From Clostridiales bacterium (lineage in GTDB: Bacteria; Bacillota; Clostridia; Christensenellales; Aristaeellaceae): 33,567 nucleotides of DNA. The position numbers and the translations under genes are program-made. Below, in pieces: positions 24,701-32,495 of this stretch. The first letter of the stretch is position 1; each line of letters opens with the position of its first letter. The stretch is taken from NCBI GenBank assembly GCA_004554085.1, contig SFNY01000032.1, positions 1 to 33,567 of the forward strand, given 5' to 3'. A model generated the notes under the pieces. The model was not told the origin of the DNA, searched no databases, and worked only from the letters and a program-made list of their open reading frames with translations.

Positions 24701-25141
24701 CTCGTCGGGATTGGCGTAGGCCTCCTCCACGGCCTCGTCCAGCGCCTCGTCCAGCAGGCGGCGGGCCTCCGCGTCGTCCAGCACCCGGAACGCGGGATCC
24801 ACACCGGCGCTCTCGAAGTGGGTGCGCAGAAATTCCGCGCAGAAGCCGTGCAGCGTGGTGATGCTGGCGCGATCCATCAGCAGCTGCTGGTCGCGGCAGA
24901 CTGCATCTCCCGCCGCGGCGCGCCTGCCCAGCTCCTGGGTGAGCTTGGCGCGCATGTCCGAGGACGCCGCGCGGGTGAAGGTGACGATCAGCATGCGGTC
25001 GATGCGCGTCTCGCCCGAGGCGATCAGCTCCAGCACGCGCTCCACCAGCACGGTGGTCTTGCCGGAGCCCGCTGCCGCGCTGAGCAGGATGTTCGTCCCC
25101 CGCGCATCGATGGCGCGCCTCTGTTCATCGGTAAAATGCAT
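21737..25141 (-). CDS. addA: ATP-dependent helicase/nuclease subunit A (AddA)
   Basis: An 1134-residue UvrD-family helicase with a C-terminal RecB-type nuclease. Helicase motifs are in order: MHFTDEQRRAI (Q motif), SAAAGSGKTT (Walker A, residues 21-30), IFVDEYQDTSDVQE, GDVKQSIYRFRQAEPRLF, LTMNFRS, LMTVHKSKGLEFPVVFG and LYVLLTRAKDQLILTG. The nuclease end shows VQGSIDCCFMENGG and VLLDYKTDRA, the Asp and Asp-x-Lys of the active site. AddAB processes double-strand breaks for recombination. Start ATG 25141 follows GGAGGGATCGGC. Clostridial addB is normally directly upstream, but here the upstream gene is an unrelated zinc-ribbon protein and addA has its own promoter. Confidence 0.95.
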   Translation of the reverse strand: MHFTDEQRRAIDARGTNILLSAAAGSGKTTVLVERVLELIASGETRIDRMLIVTFTRAASSDMRAKLTQELGRRAAAGDAVCRDQQLLMDRASITTLHGFCAEFLRTHFESAGVDPAFRVLDDAEARRLLDEALDEAVEEAYANPDERLTRLDYARGPKGVRAMAEILLRRLEERPDPEEWLRTACAPDDALCRRWLDELMRAARKDVDQALLMTRLALMHPGCNANYAGALEKDLEALEQLRQIGSCDELQRALADFRQAAAGKKRDCGPVDEAVKKLRGDAKSAIERSALRGLELSTALSDVDLLAPQLARLGEIALRAREGYEARKAELSGLSYADLEHRTLRALKEDDTARALRQSYDYIFVDEYQDTSDVQEALVARIARGDNLFMVGDVKQSIYRFRQAEPRLFLEKYAAYAQGDGGTLLPLTMNFRSRPAILSFVNRVFERAMHGGDSEIVYDANARLNHGNLSLSGGEVEIHLLQSPDNGEASEELLEMKVCEREALFIAGRIRSLMRENPELRFRDFAVLTRAKRGVLGRMAAVLTQQGIPAFADGSEDFYESVEISLALSLLKLVANRRSDVELIGVLRSPAVGLTAGELAQIRIAQPDTPFVDAALAYSRGEDELAQRLRAFFDLLDRWQLMSLCTDLGVLLRTILEESGLYDCAGALPGGPQRQANLNRLIANAAAFDQSISGALTRFLLHTEKLRARGEGDGAQLLGENDDVVRLMTVHKSKGLEFPVVFGAMMNRRFGGGGRGEALSAHRDLGLGCLYCDPELQTRRKTLPQLAIAEREKREDRAEELRILYVLLTRAKDQLILTGSVASIDSARARWRALADAPGAANSYLDVILPALPEDGGEYARIEEHLSPVEAQEEAADVQEALPILEEADAELVRAITWKYPDAEGARMPLKLTVTGLLRQLQAPEAVEELVERPMFLSEVPGQMTGAERGTAYHRAMQYLELAPLRRLSGRPLVDEIRRQLDALAHCGRIRPEQREAVRPSALAQFFARETGVRLLAASEVQREWPFNVLLRASEALTETEAAGMPDGEMLVQGSIDCCFMENGGWVLLDYKTDRADDAAALTRRYRNQLRLYALALERITGIPVREIRLCLLRSGEALEVPRSEAADDGKAW

Positions 25142-25170
25142 GCCGATCCCTCCAGAATCTTATTGAAAAT

Positions 25171-25199
25171 ATGGTATCACAGTCGCGCACGGCTGGCAA
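25171..25199 (-). promoter_or_regulatory. Promoter of addA
   Basis: On the minus strand TTGCCA (25194-25199), 17 bp, TACCAT (25171-25176) with TGA just before it (extended -10), about 30 bp ahead of the start codon. Confidence 0.65.
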
Positions 25200-25218
25200 G
25201 GGCAGAATTTTCTGCATG

Positions 25219-25243
25219 AAAAAGAGCGGCTCGCCGGCCGCTC
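25219..25243 (-). terminator. Terminator of the zinc-ribbon gene
   Basis: Read on the minus strand, GAGCGGC pairs with GCCGCTC around CGGCGA and is followed by TTTTTC. It separates this gene from addA. Confidence 0.88.
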
Positions 25244-25260
25244 AATTTGTGTGATTTCCG

Positions 25261-26334
25261 TCAGGGCCGCTTCGTGCCGCAGTTGGAGCAGAAGTTGCCG
25301 TCGTTCTCCGCATTGCAGGAGGGGCAGATCCAGTTGGCTGCAGGCCTGGCCGCGCCGCAGTTGGAGCAGAAATTGCCGCTGTTTTCGGTGCTGCAGGAGG
25401 GGCAGACCCAGCTGGCCGCCGCAGCTTCATCCGCGGGCTCCTCAGCTTCCGGCAGAGCCTCGCCGGGCACGTAGGGATCCGAATCGACGTCCACAAAGCG
25501 CACGTCCTGCATGAAGATTTCCAGCAGCTCGGCGAATTCATCCACGGAGGTCCATTCCACACCATCGCTGTCGAAGCTGAGCTCAAGATAGAGATTCTCA
25601 TCCTGATCGTACCCGGCGTCGTCGGCAAGCAGCGTGCTGCAGTACACCAGACTGGACTCGCCGTTCTCCGCCAGATTGTAGAGGTATACGTCGAACACCG
25701 TTCCGTCAGACAGGGTCACGGTCGTGCAGTTCGCGGGATCGTTTTCCTGTTCGTATTCCAGATAGGTGTAGGTGGTCAGCTCCACGTCCATATCGATTGT
25801 ATTTTCCCCGGCGGCGAAGAGGCTTGCGCAGTTGTCCTCCAGCGCATACAGATACGCCTCAACCTCAACCGTCGAACCATCTTCGTCCGCAATGGGCAGC
25901 GTGGGGAAGTCAAGCACCAGCATATCGCCTTCGTGATCCAGGCTGGGCATCTTCACGCCGCAATAGGCGTTGGAGGTCCAGAAGTCCTCCTCCAGCTGAA
26001 CCGTCTTTTCACCCATGATGCGTGCGCACTCCGCAGAAACCGCCTCGGCAAGAATCCCGGCGCTCTGCTCCTCCGTCTCGTAGTACAAAAGATCGCCCAT
26101 ATAGATGGTGATGTACAGCATGGCAGTTTCAGAGATCTCCGGAAGGCCGACCAGTCCGTAGGTGAAGCCGCGATCGGGCTCGACGTAGGCCGCATAGCCC
26201 TCGCTGCCGTCCGCAACGATGTAATCCTCGTTCTGGCATTCGTACAGCTGGCTTTCATAGCTGCAGTCTTCCAGCGCCTCGTAGTAGTACATGGTTCCGT
26301 TACTATGTGATAAACTTCTTACGTCATCTTTCAT
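25261..26334 (-). CDS. Acidic protein with two C-terminal zinc ribbons, unknown function
   Basis: A 357-residue protein starting at ATG 26334 behind AAGGAGG; an upstream open extension lacks a ribosome binding site. There is no signal peptide or membrane segment, so it is probably cytoplasmic. Residues 1-300 are acidic and Tyr-rich with beta-strand-like stretches (GDLLYYETEEQSAGILAEA; VELTTYTYLEYEQ; LYLELSFDSDGVEWTS). A proline/glutamate linker near 295 leads to two tandem zinc ribbons at 309-357, each C-P-S-C then F-C-S-N-C-G about ten residues later. Such zinc ribbons usually sit at the N-terminus of membrane proteins. The main domain is not recognised. An extended -10 promoter (TATACT, minus strand 26380-26385) precedes it. 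Confidence 0.7.
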   Translation of the reverse strand: MKDDVRSLSHSNGTMYYYEALEDCSYESQLYECQNEDYIVADGSEGYAAYVEPDRGFTYGLVGLPEISETAMLYITIYMGDLLYYETEEQSAGILAEAVSAECARIMGEKTVQLEEDFWTSNAYCGVKMPSLDHEGDMLVLDFPTLPIADEDGSTVEVEAYLYALEDNCASLFAAGENTIDMDVELTTYTYLEYEQENDPANCTTVTLSDGTVFDVYLYNLAENGESSLVYCSTLLADDAGYDQDENLYLELSFDSDGVEWTSVDEFAELLEIFMQDVRFVDVDSDPYVPGEALPEAEEPADEAAAASWVCPSCSTENSGNFCSNCGAARPAANWICPSCNAENDGNFCSNCGTKRP

Positions 26335-26424
26335 GATGATGCCTCCTTGCTTTATTCTCGTGGTTGCCAGACCGCTTTCAGTATAGCATTGGAGGCCTTT
26401 TTCTCTTGCCTGTTCGGCGCACAA

Positions 26425-26460
26425 AAACAACGACCGCCACGCGTGGTGCGGGACGGCCGT
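26425..26460 (-). terminator. Probable terminator of the PrsA-like gene
   Basis: A GC-rich imperfect hairpin (CCGCAC-CACGCGTGG-CGG) in the minus-strand direction is followed by TTGTTTTTG. It lies about 10 bp beyond the stop codon. Confidence 0.55.
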
Positions 26461-26470
26461 AAAGCCCGGT

Positions 26471-28042
26471 TTATCCGGCGATGCCGAAGTTGGAATAGAA
26501 GTATTCGACGTTGGCTTCCTCGATCCAGGCGTTCACCTGATCCTCGTAGGTGGAGGCAGTCTTGTCGCTCAGGGCAACCTCCGCCACGCCGTCGCGAATC
26601 TCGTCCAGGGCGACCTCGCCGGGGGTGACGTCGCTCATGTAGTAGATGATGTGGATGCCGTAGCTGCCGCGCACGGGCTCGCTGATCTGACCGACCTCGG
26701 CGATGGACATCGCGCCCTCGGTGAAGGCGGGATCCCAGGTGGTGGAGTCGGCAGAAACGGCGTAGCCGATGGTGGCGGTGGGTTCGTTGGTCATGCCCGG
26801 ATCCTGATTGTACTTCGCGATCAGCTCGTCGAAGGCGGTACCGGCGTTGAAGGCGGCGATGACCTCCTCGGCGGTGGGCATCAGCTGGGCGTAGAGGGCT
26901 TCGACCTCGGTGGCACAGGCGGCGATGTCGGCGTTGACCTCCTCCAGCGTGCGCAGGGGTGCTTCGGTGGCCTCAGGCTCGGCGGTCTCGTCAGCCTCGG
27001 CGGTCGCCTCGGCCTCGGGGGCCTCGGTGGCGGTCTGGGCCGCGACGATGGCGTCCTTCTCGGCGTTCAGGCTGTCCAGCTGGCTCTGCAGGTCGCTGTA
27101 CAGGGCGGACTGTTCGTCGTTGAACTTGATCAGCACGTGCTTCACCGCGCGGTAGCCCTCCGGGTTCCAGGCGATGGTCGTGCCGGCGTTGCGGTCGGAA
27201 TTGTAGGTGCGGTCATCGGCGTAGCTCTCCTGATTTTCGGCGACCAGGGTCTCGTACTCGGCCTGGATATCCTCGTCGGTGACGGCGACGTCCTTGGTGA
27301 CGTACTCGTACACGGCCTCGTTGATCGCGTCGTTCTTCAGGGACTCGGCGTAGGCCTCGCGGCTGAAGCCGTTGTCGGACCAGTACTTCTCCGCCTCGGC
27401 GCGCATCTCGTCGGTGATCTCCTCCGCGTCGGCGTAGTAGTAGCCCAGGTAGTAGTCGATGTAGCTCTCCATGGTGGCGTCCGCGGAGGCAGCGAACTCG
27501 GCCAGGGCGGTCTCATCGAACTGGTCCAGACCCAGCTCGGCGGCCTTGGCCTTGATCACCGCATCCTCAACGGCGCTGTCCACCAGATCCTTCTTCACGG
27601 TCTCCTCCATGCCGTATGCGGCCAGATCCAGACCGTAGGAGGCGTACTGGGCGCTCACGGAGTCGTATGCGGCCTGCACGTCATCCAGCCAGACCACGCC
27701 GTCCTCGCCGAAGGTGGCGACGATCTGTGCGATGTAGTAGGGATAGTAGGTATCCACCAGCGCCTGCAGCTCGGCGATCTTCGCCTCTGCATCGCTGTCG
27801 CCCAGGGCGGGCTCGGTGGCAGCCTCTGCCTCAACGGCAACCGGCTCGGCGGCGGCAGCCTCTGCGGCGGCCTGCAGCTCGTCGATGGTCGCGTTGGCGG
27901 CGTCCAGCTGCGCCTGCAGCTCGGCGATGCTGACGTTGGCGGCGTCCAGCTGCGCCTGAATGTCCTTGCTGCTGCTGCAGCCGGTCACGGCCAGCGCCAG
28001 CACCAGTGCCAGACAAACGCACAGAATTTTTTTCAGATTCAT
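26471..28042 (-). CDS. PrsA-like lipoprotein with interrupted PpiC (parvulin) domain and coiled coil
   Basis: A 523-residue secreted lipoprotein: signal peptide with lipobox LAVTGC and lipid-bearing Cys22. Residues 28-60 are a coiled coil with a repeated AQLDAAN-x-x-I-x-ELQ unit. An Ala/Glu-rich linker follows, then a SurA/PrsA-like helical chaperone region (about 85-275). The PPIase domain begins at VKHVLIKF (301-307) and ends at YGIHIIYYM (461-469), with FDELIAKYNQDPG and AEVGQISEPVRGSYGIH between. About 80 residues (308-388), partly Thr/Glu/Ala-rich and partly coiled coil, interrupt it. Parvulin domains normally run straight through. Family role is folding of exported proteins; activity here is uncertain. 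The promoter is strong (TTGAGA/TATAAT). Confidence 0.85.
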   Translation of the reverse strand: MNLKKILCVCLALVLALAVTGCSSSKDIQAQLDAANVSIAELQAQLDAANATIDELQAAAEAAAAEPVAVEAEAATEPALGDSDAEAKIAELQALVDTYYPYYIAQIVATFGEDGVVWLDDVQAAYDSVSAQYASYGLDLAAYGMEETVKKDLVDSAVEDAVIKAKAAELGLDQFDETALAEFAASADATMESYIDYYLGYYYADAEEITDEMRAEAEKYWSDNGFSREAYAESLKNDAINEAVYEYVTKDVAVTDEDIQAEYETLVAENQESYADDRTYNSDRNAGTTIAWNPEGYRAVKHVLIKFNDEQSALYSDLQSQLDSLNAEKDAIVAAQTATEAPEAEATAEADETAEPEATEAPLRTLEEVNADIAACATEVEALYAQLMPTAEEVIAAFNAGTAFDELIAKYNQDPGMTNEPTATIGYAVSADSTTWDPAFTEGAMSIAEVGQISEPVRGSYGIHIIYYMSDVTPGEVALDEIRDGVAEVALSDKTASTYEDQVNAWIEEANVEYFYSNFGIAG

Positions 28043-28090
28043 TTCTCAGGTCCCTCCATAATTATGCGCTTGCGCAAGATTCCGAGACTG

Positions 28091-28119
28091 ATTATAGCAC
28101 AGCTTTGTGGGAATCTCAA
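28091..28119 (-). promoter_or_regulatory. Promoter of the PrsA-like gene
   Basis: On the minus strand TTGAGA (28114-28119), 17 bp, TATAAT (28091-28096), with the extended -10 bases TGC. Confidence 0.82.
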
Positions 28120-28375
28120 CGCCGCCGATGGGCCATTTTCCAGGAAAGCCGGATTGTTTAAAAAACGTTCACAAATCCTGCGCGATGGCCACGGAATGCC
28201 TGTAAACACAGAAAAATTGCGGCCCGCGGGGCCCGAAAGCCGACGTTTCTGACCATGGATGCGTAAATTCTTAACAAAAATGCATTGGACTTTGATCCCC
28301 ACACATGTTATATTTAACTTAATTATTTTCGATAGAATAATGACACTGGTGTAACAAAATATCAGGAGGCCGTCT
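28120..28375. promoter_or_regulatory. Intergenic region with promoter of the C39-like protein gene
   Basis: No gene is seen between the divergent PrsA-like and C39-like genes. On the plus strand TTGGAC (28285-28290) and TATATT (28309-28314) are 18 bp apart and are the best promoter candidate. AGGAGG at 28364-28369 precedes the GTG start by six bases. The part from 28120 to 28250 shows only short GC-rich inverted sequences. Confidence 0.5.
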
Positions 28376-30901
28376 GTGCGAAAATGGAGAGAGGCGCTTT
28401 CGCTGCTGGCGACGCTGGCGATGCTGCTGGGCACGTCCGCCGCTGCGACGGAAGCGGAGTTCATAAATGAAGAGAGCCCTGCCCCGGAGGAAGCGGCGAT
28501 CATGGAGGACGCCGGGGAACTTCTCCCGGAGGATGCGCCCGCGCCGGAGCTGGATCCCTGGAGCGATCCGATGCCCGTCGCGCCTGAGCCGGAGCTGCGC
28601 AGCGACGCTGCGGAGCCGGAGCTCGTGGTGGAGGAGGGCTGGAGCTACGACGCGGATGCGCGGGAGCTGGTCATCGTCCATGCACCGGATGCGCAGGAGC
28701 TCGTGCTCCGCTGGGAATTTGACGGCGACGCGGTGGGCTACCGGGTGGAAATCGGGCCCGACGGCGGGGAATGCGGACAGGAGTTGGTCGCGGAGATCGA
28801 ATGCGATGCGGCCCGCGTGACGCTCGCCATCGCCGATTACCCCGAGGAAGCGTACCGGCTCTGCATCCACGCCGTGCTGGAGGACGGCAGCGAGCGCACG
28901 GGCGCGTACCGCATCCGCCTGGAGGAAGCGGCGGCCGTTGAGCCGGACGCGCCTGCGGAGGACAGGCCGGCCGTCATGGAGGAGCGCGTGGAGCAGGTGC
29001 TGTCCCAGAACGGCGTGATCGTCACGGGCAGGATGCCCCTCGGCGCGGAGCTGACGGTGGAGGCCGTGTCCCAGGAGGATGTGCAGCACTACGCCGGCGC
29101 GAACCGGACGGTCGTTTTCGCATATGAGATTGAAATCACGGCGAACGGAGAGGTGTTTTCGCCGGAGGAAGCGCTCACGCTGACGGTGGCGCTGAACGAG
29201 GTCGGCGTCTCCAGCCTGGACGTGCTGCAGGTGACGGAGACGGACGGCGCAAGCTCGGCGCTGACCGTCGCGAAGGACGTTCCGGTGGGCAGCGCCGTGG
29301 AGTTTTCCACGGACCAGCTGGGAATCCTCTTTGGCGCGGCGGTGATCCAGCCGGTGCCGGAGGAGGAGGACTATCTGCTGGCGAGCAACAGCATCCACAT
29401 CTACAGCCAGGGCAGCAGGGATTACATCGGGAGAACCTCCTGCCTGCAGCAGTACGGCCTTCAGCGCGCGGGCTGCGGCGTGTTTGCCGTGGCGCACGCC
29501 CTGCAATGGATGGGCTGCGACAACTGGACGAACCTGGAGGACTTCCTGGAGCAGATCGCGGAGCTCACCCACCCCGCCGACTACGGCTACGCCTTTGCGG
29601 AGGGCGTGAACGCGCTCTATCCCGATTTCACCCTCGGCGCCATCTCCCCCAACGAGGGCGCGGCGAGCTATTACAGCAAGCTGCGGGCGCTGTTCGCCGC
29701 CGGCGGCTGCGGCATGTTCAGCTACGAGGGCCACTACATTCTCGTCATCGGCTTTTCCTCGGATGGCTCGAAGATCCATGTGATCGATTCCAGCACCGGC
29801 TCCACCCTCAGCCATCTGGGCGGCTACCACGCCTACTACTGCGACCCGATGGCCAGGCAGTGGGTCACGATCTCCCCCACCCGGGACGGCGCGTGGCACG
29901 TGCCCGGGCGGTACAGCGCGAGCGGAACCTGGGCGGAGATGAAGTCCTACGGCCGCGAGTACTGGGTGGATCGGGAGTACGTCTACTACGGCAACCAGGG
30001 CTGGTACGGCGGCGTGCCGATGATCACGTTCACGCCCTGCGAGGCCCCCGCGCGCAAGCTGTACACCACCGTCGGCCGGGAGAGCTGCGTCTATCGCATG
30101 ACCGGCTCCGCCGCGCTGCGCGCCGAGCCCTTCGATTCGGCGGAGGCGGTGGATGCGCTCCAGACAGGCGACCGCATCGTGTCCTGCGAGCTGATCGACA
30201 ACGGCACGGATGACTGGCTCCGCATTGAGGAGAAGATCGGCGCGGACGGCGAGGCTGTCCGCTACGAGGCGGCCTACATCTATGCAGGCGGCAGTAGGCT
30301 GTTTGAGCTCATCAACACCCGCCCGGGCCTCGAGTGGACGGAGGGCAACATCGACGGCGCGACGATCACCGGTACCACCAGCGTCACCGGCACGATCTCC
30401 TGCGCCAACCGCATGACGAAGATCACGGCGGAATTCCGCAGAAACGGCGTGCGCCTGGGCGACGCGGTCAGCGTCATGCCCAAGGCCAACCGCCAGTATT
30501 CCTATTCGCTGCACGGCTCCACGCTGGACACCGCTCTGCGGTTTGGCTCACTGCCGGACGGCGATTACCAGCTCGTGTTCACGGTGGATTACAGCTACAA
30601 CTGCAACCAGTCCGCCGGAAGGGGAACCATCGTGGTGGACTTCACCCGCTTGAACAGCACGGTTGCGGCGGAGGACGGCCCCTGGGTCTACCGGGTCGTC
30701 GCTGCGGGCGGACTGAACATGCGCAGCGGCGCGCAGACCGGCGCGGAGCTGGTGGCAACCCTCTGGAGCCCGACCAGCGTCACCGTCACGCGCAAGTGCA
30801 CGGCGGACGGCTACACCTGGGGCTACGGCACGACCGACGGCGGCGTCGCCGGCTGGATCGTGGTGGACAACGAATGGACGGAGCTGCTGGACGCAGCCTG
30901 A
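28376..30901 (+). CDS. Secreted multidomain C39-like cysteine peptidase with SH3-like domains
   Basis: An 841-residue exported protein starting at GTG. Residues 1-24 are a signal peptide (cleavage near SAAA-TEA). A very acidic, Pro-rich stretch (25-88) and beta-rich modules (90-185, 205-325) follow. Residues 350-490 look like a C39_2/papain-like domain: CLQQYGLQRAGCGVFAVAHAL with Cys367, YEGHYILVIGF with His453 and KIHVIDSSTG with Asp471 give a full triad. Then come an SH3-like domain (about 568-640), an Ig-like module (660-755) and a second SH3 domain (770-835: GGLNMRSGAQTGAELV). There is no LPXTG or membrane anchor at the C-terminus, so SH3 binding to the cell wall may hold it. The peptidase target is unknown. 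Confidence 0.78.
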   Translation: MRKWREALSLLATLAMLLGTSAAATEAEFINEESPAPEEAAIMEDAGELLPEDAPAPELDPWSDPMPVAPEPELRSDAAEPELVVEEGWSYDADARELVIVHAPDAQELVLRWEFDGDAVGYRVEIGPDGGECGQELVAEIECDAARVTLAIADYPEEAYRLCIHAVLEDGSERTGAYRIRLEEAAAVEPDAPAEDRPAVMEERVEQVLSQNGVIVTGRMPLGAELTVEAVSQEDVQHYAGANRTVVFAYEIEITANGEVFSPEEALTLTVALNEVGVSSLDVLQVTETDGASSALTVAKDVPVGSAVEFSTDQLGILFGAAVIQPVPEEEDYLLASNSIHIYSQGSRDYIGRTSCLQQYGLQRAGCGVFAVAHALQWMGCDNWTNLEDFLEQIAELTHPADYGYAFAEGVNALYPDFTLGAISPNEGAASYYSKLRALFAAGGCGMFSYEGHYILVIGFSSDGSKIHVIDSSTGSTLSHLGGYHAYYCDPMARQWVTISPTRDGAWHVPGRYSASGTWAEMKSYGREYWVDREYVYYGNQGWYGGVPMITFTPCEAPARKLYTTVGRESCVYRMTGSAALRAEPFDSAEAVDALQTGDRIVSCELIDNGTDDWLRIEEKIGADGEAVRYEAAYIYAGGSRLFELINTRPGLEWTEGNIDGATITGTTSVTGTISCANRMTKITAEFRRNGVRLGDAVSVMPKANRQYSYSLHGSTLDTALRFGSLPDGDYQLVFTVDYSYNCNQSAGRGTIVVDFTRLNSTVAAEDGPWVYRVVAAGGLNMRSGAQTGAELVATLWSPTSVTVTRKCTADGYTWGYGTTDGGVAGWIVVDNEWTELLDAA

Positions 30902-30916
30902 AACGCATTACTATGA

Positions 30917-30957
30917 AGGGGCTGTCTCAGAACGATTTGTCGTATTGAGGCAGCCCC
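30917..30957 (+). repeat. Inverted repeat / stem-loop behind the C39-like gene
   Basis: GGGGCTGTCTCA pairs with TGAGGCAGCCCC around an A/T-rich loop, with one non-Watson-Crick position. It can end transcription of the C39-like gene, although no T-run follows. The GGGGCTGTCTCA end resembles terminal inverted repeats of insertion-sequence relics in Clostridia; that link is from memory and not certain. Confidence 0.5.
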
Positions 30958-30969
30958 ACAATCTTATGC

Positions 30970-30991
30970 GGCGGGGTGACGGCACCCCGCC
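30970..30991. repeat. Perfect GC-rich palindrome
   Basis: GGCGGGGTG and CACCCCGCC flank ACGG, with CCTACGG following. Such units are common dispersed intergenic repeats in high-GC Clostridia; only one copy is in this window. Confidence 0.5.
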
Positions 30992-31026
30992 CTACGGCTA
31001 TGCGGATCCCCCTTTCGCACAAACGA

Positions 31027-31054
31027 GAACCGGCGGCCTTTCGGTCGCCGGTTC
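31027..31054 (-). terminator. Terminator of galE
   Basis: GAACCGGCG pairs with CGCCGGTTC around a small inner stem with a GAAA-type loop on the minus strand, followed by TCGTTTGTG. It lies shortly after the galE stop. Confidence 0.75.
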
Positions 31055-31070
31055 CAATGTTACATTAAGC

Positions 31071-32075
<1,005 letters not shown>

Positions 32076-32116
32076 GAAAAGTCCTCCTTCGGTAACACAT
32101 CCATTTCTCTGTCCAC

Positions 32117-32145
32117 ATTATACAACGTCCGGGGTGGAAATACAA
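32117..32145 (-). promoter_or_regulatory. Promoter of galE
   Basis: On the minus strand TTGTAT (32140-32145), 17 bp, TATAAT (32117-32122). Confidence 0.75.
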
Positions 32146-32212
32146 TCTTGCGGCGGTAAAGATTCAAAATATGCATCCACGCTTTCCTTCACAAAAATGA
32201 ACTTCCCCCGAC

Positions 32213-32241
32213 TTGACAGCGCATATTGTGGACATTATAAT
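32213..32241 (+). promoter_or_regulatory. Promoter of the metG T-box leader
   Basis: A perfect consensus pair: TTGACA (32213-32218), 17 bp, TATAAT (32236-32241). The start point near 32248 coincides with the T-box 5' end. Confidence 0.93.
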
Positions 32242-32249
32242 GGAAGACA

Positions 32250-32470
32250 ATGGCGATGAAGGAGAGAGTAGGGGGAAGAACTGCGCCCAAAGAGAGCCGG
32301 GGGAGCTGAGAACCGGCGGCGCGGGGCCTCTGAACATGGCTCCGGAGCTCCGCGCGCGACAGGTAGCGCCCGGCGTATCCCGCGTTAAGGGATTCAAGGC
32401 CCGGAATTCCGGGTGAACAGGGTTGGTACCGCGCATCCCAGCGCCCCTTTGCACGAGGGGCGCTTTTTTC
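32250..32470 (+). ncRNA. T-box riboswitch, methionine-specific
   Basis: The stem I region carries the AGAGAGCCGG motif near 32291. The specifier loop has TGAACATGGC with ATG (Met) at 32336-32338. The T-box sequence GGTTGGTACCGCG begins at 32421. The base after TGG is T (32427), which pairs with discriminator A73, usual for tRNA-Met. The terminator stem GCGCCCCT/AGGGGCGC (32441-32464) is followed by TTTTTT. Uncharged tRNA-Met should allow read-through into metG. Confidence 0.93.
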
Positions 32471-32495
32471 ATCAACGATCAGGAGGGACATGCAC

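Noticed and set aside
21701..25219. 1172-codon open frame on the plus strand opposite addA
   Set aside because: Mirror of addA codon bias; Arg/Gln/His-rich text without domains, while addA has all helicase and nuclease motifs.
28319..30514. 731-codon minus-strand frame opposite the C39-like gene, and a similar plus-strand frame at 26651-28252 opposite the PrsA-like gene
   Set aside because: Both are composition shadows; the sense genes have signal peptides, ribosome binding sites and domains.
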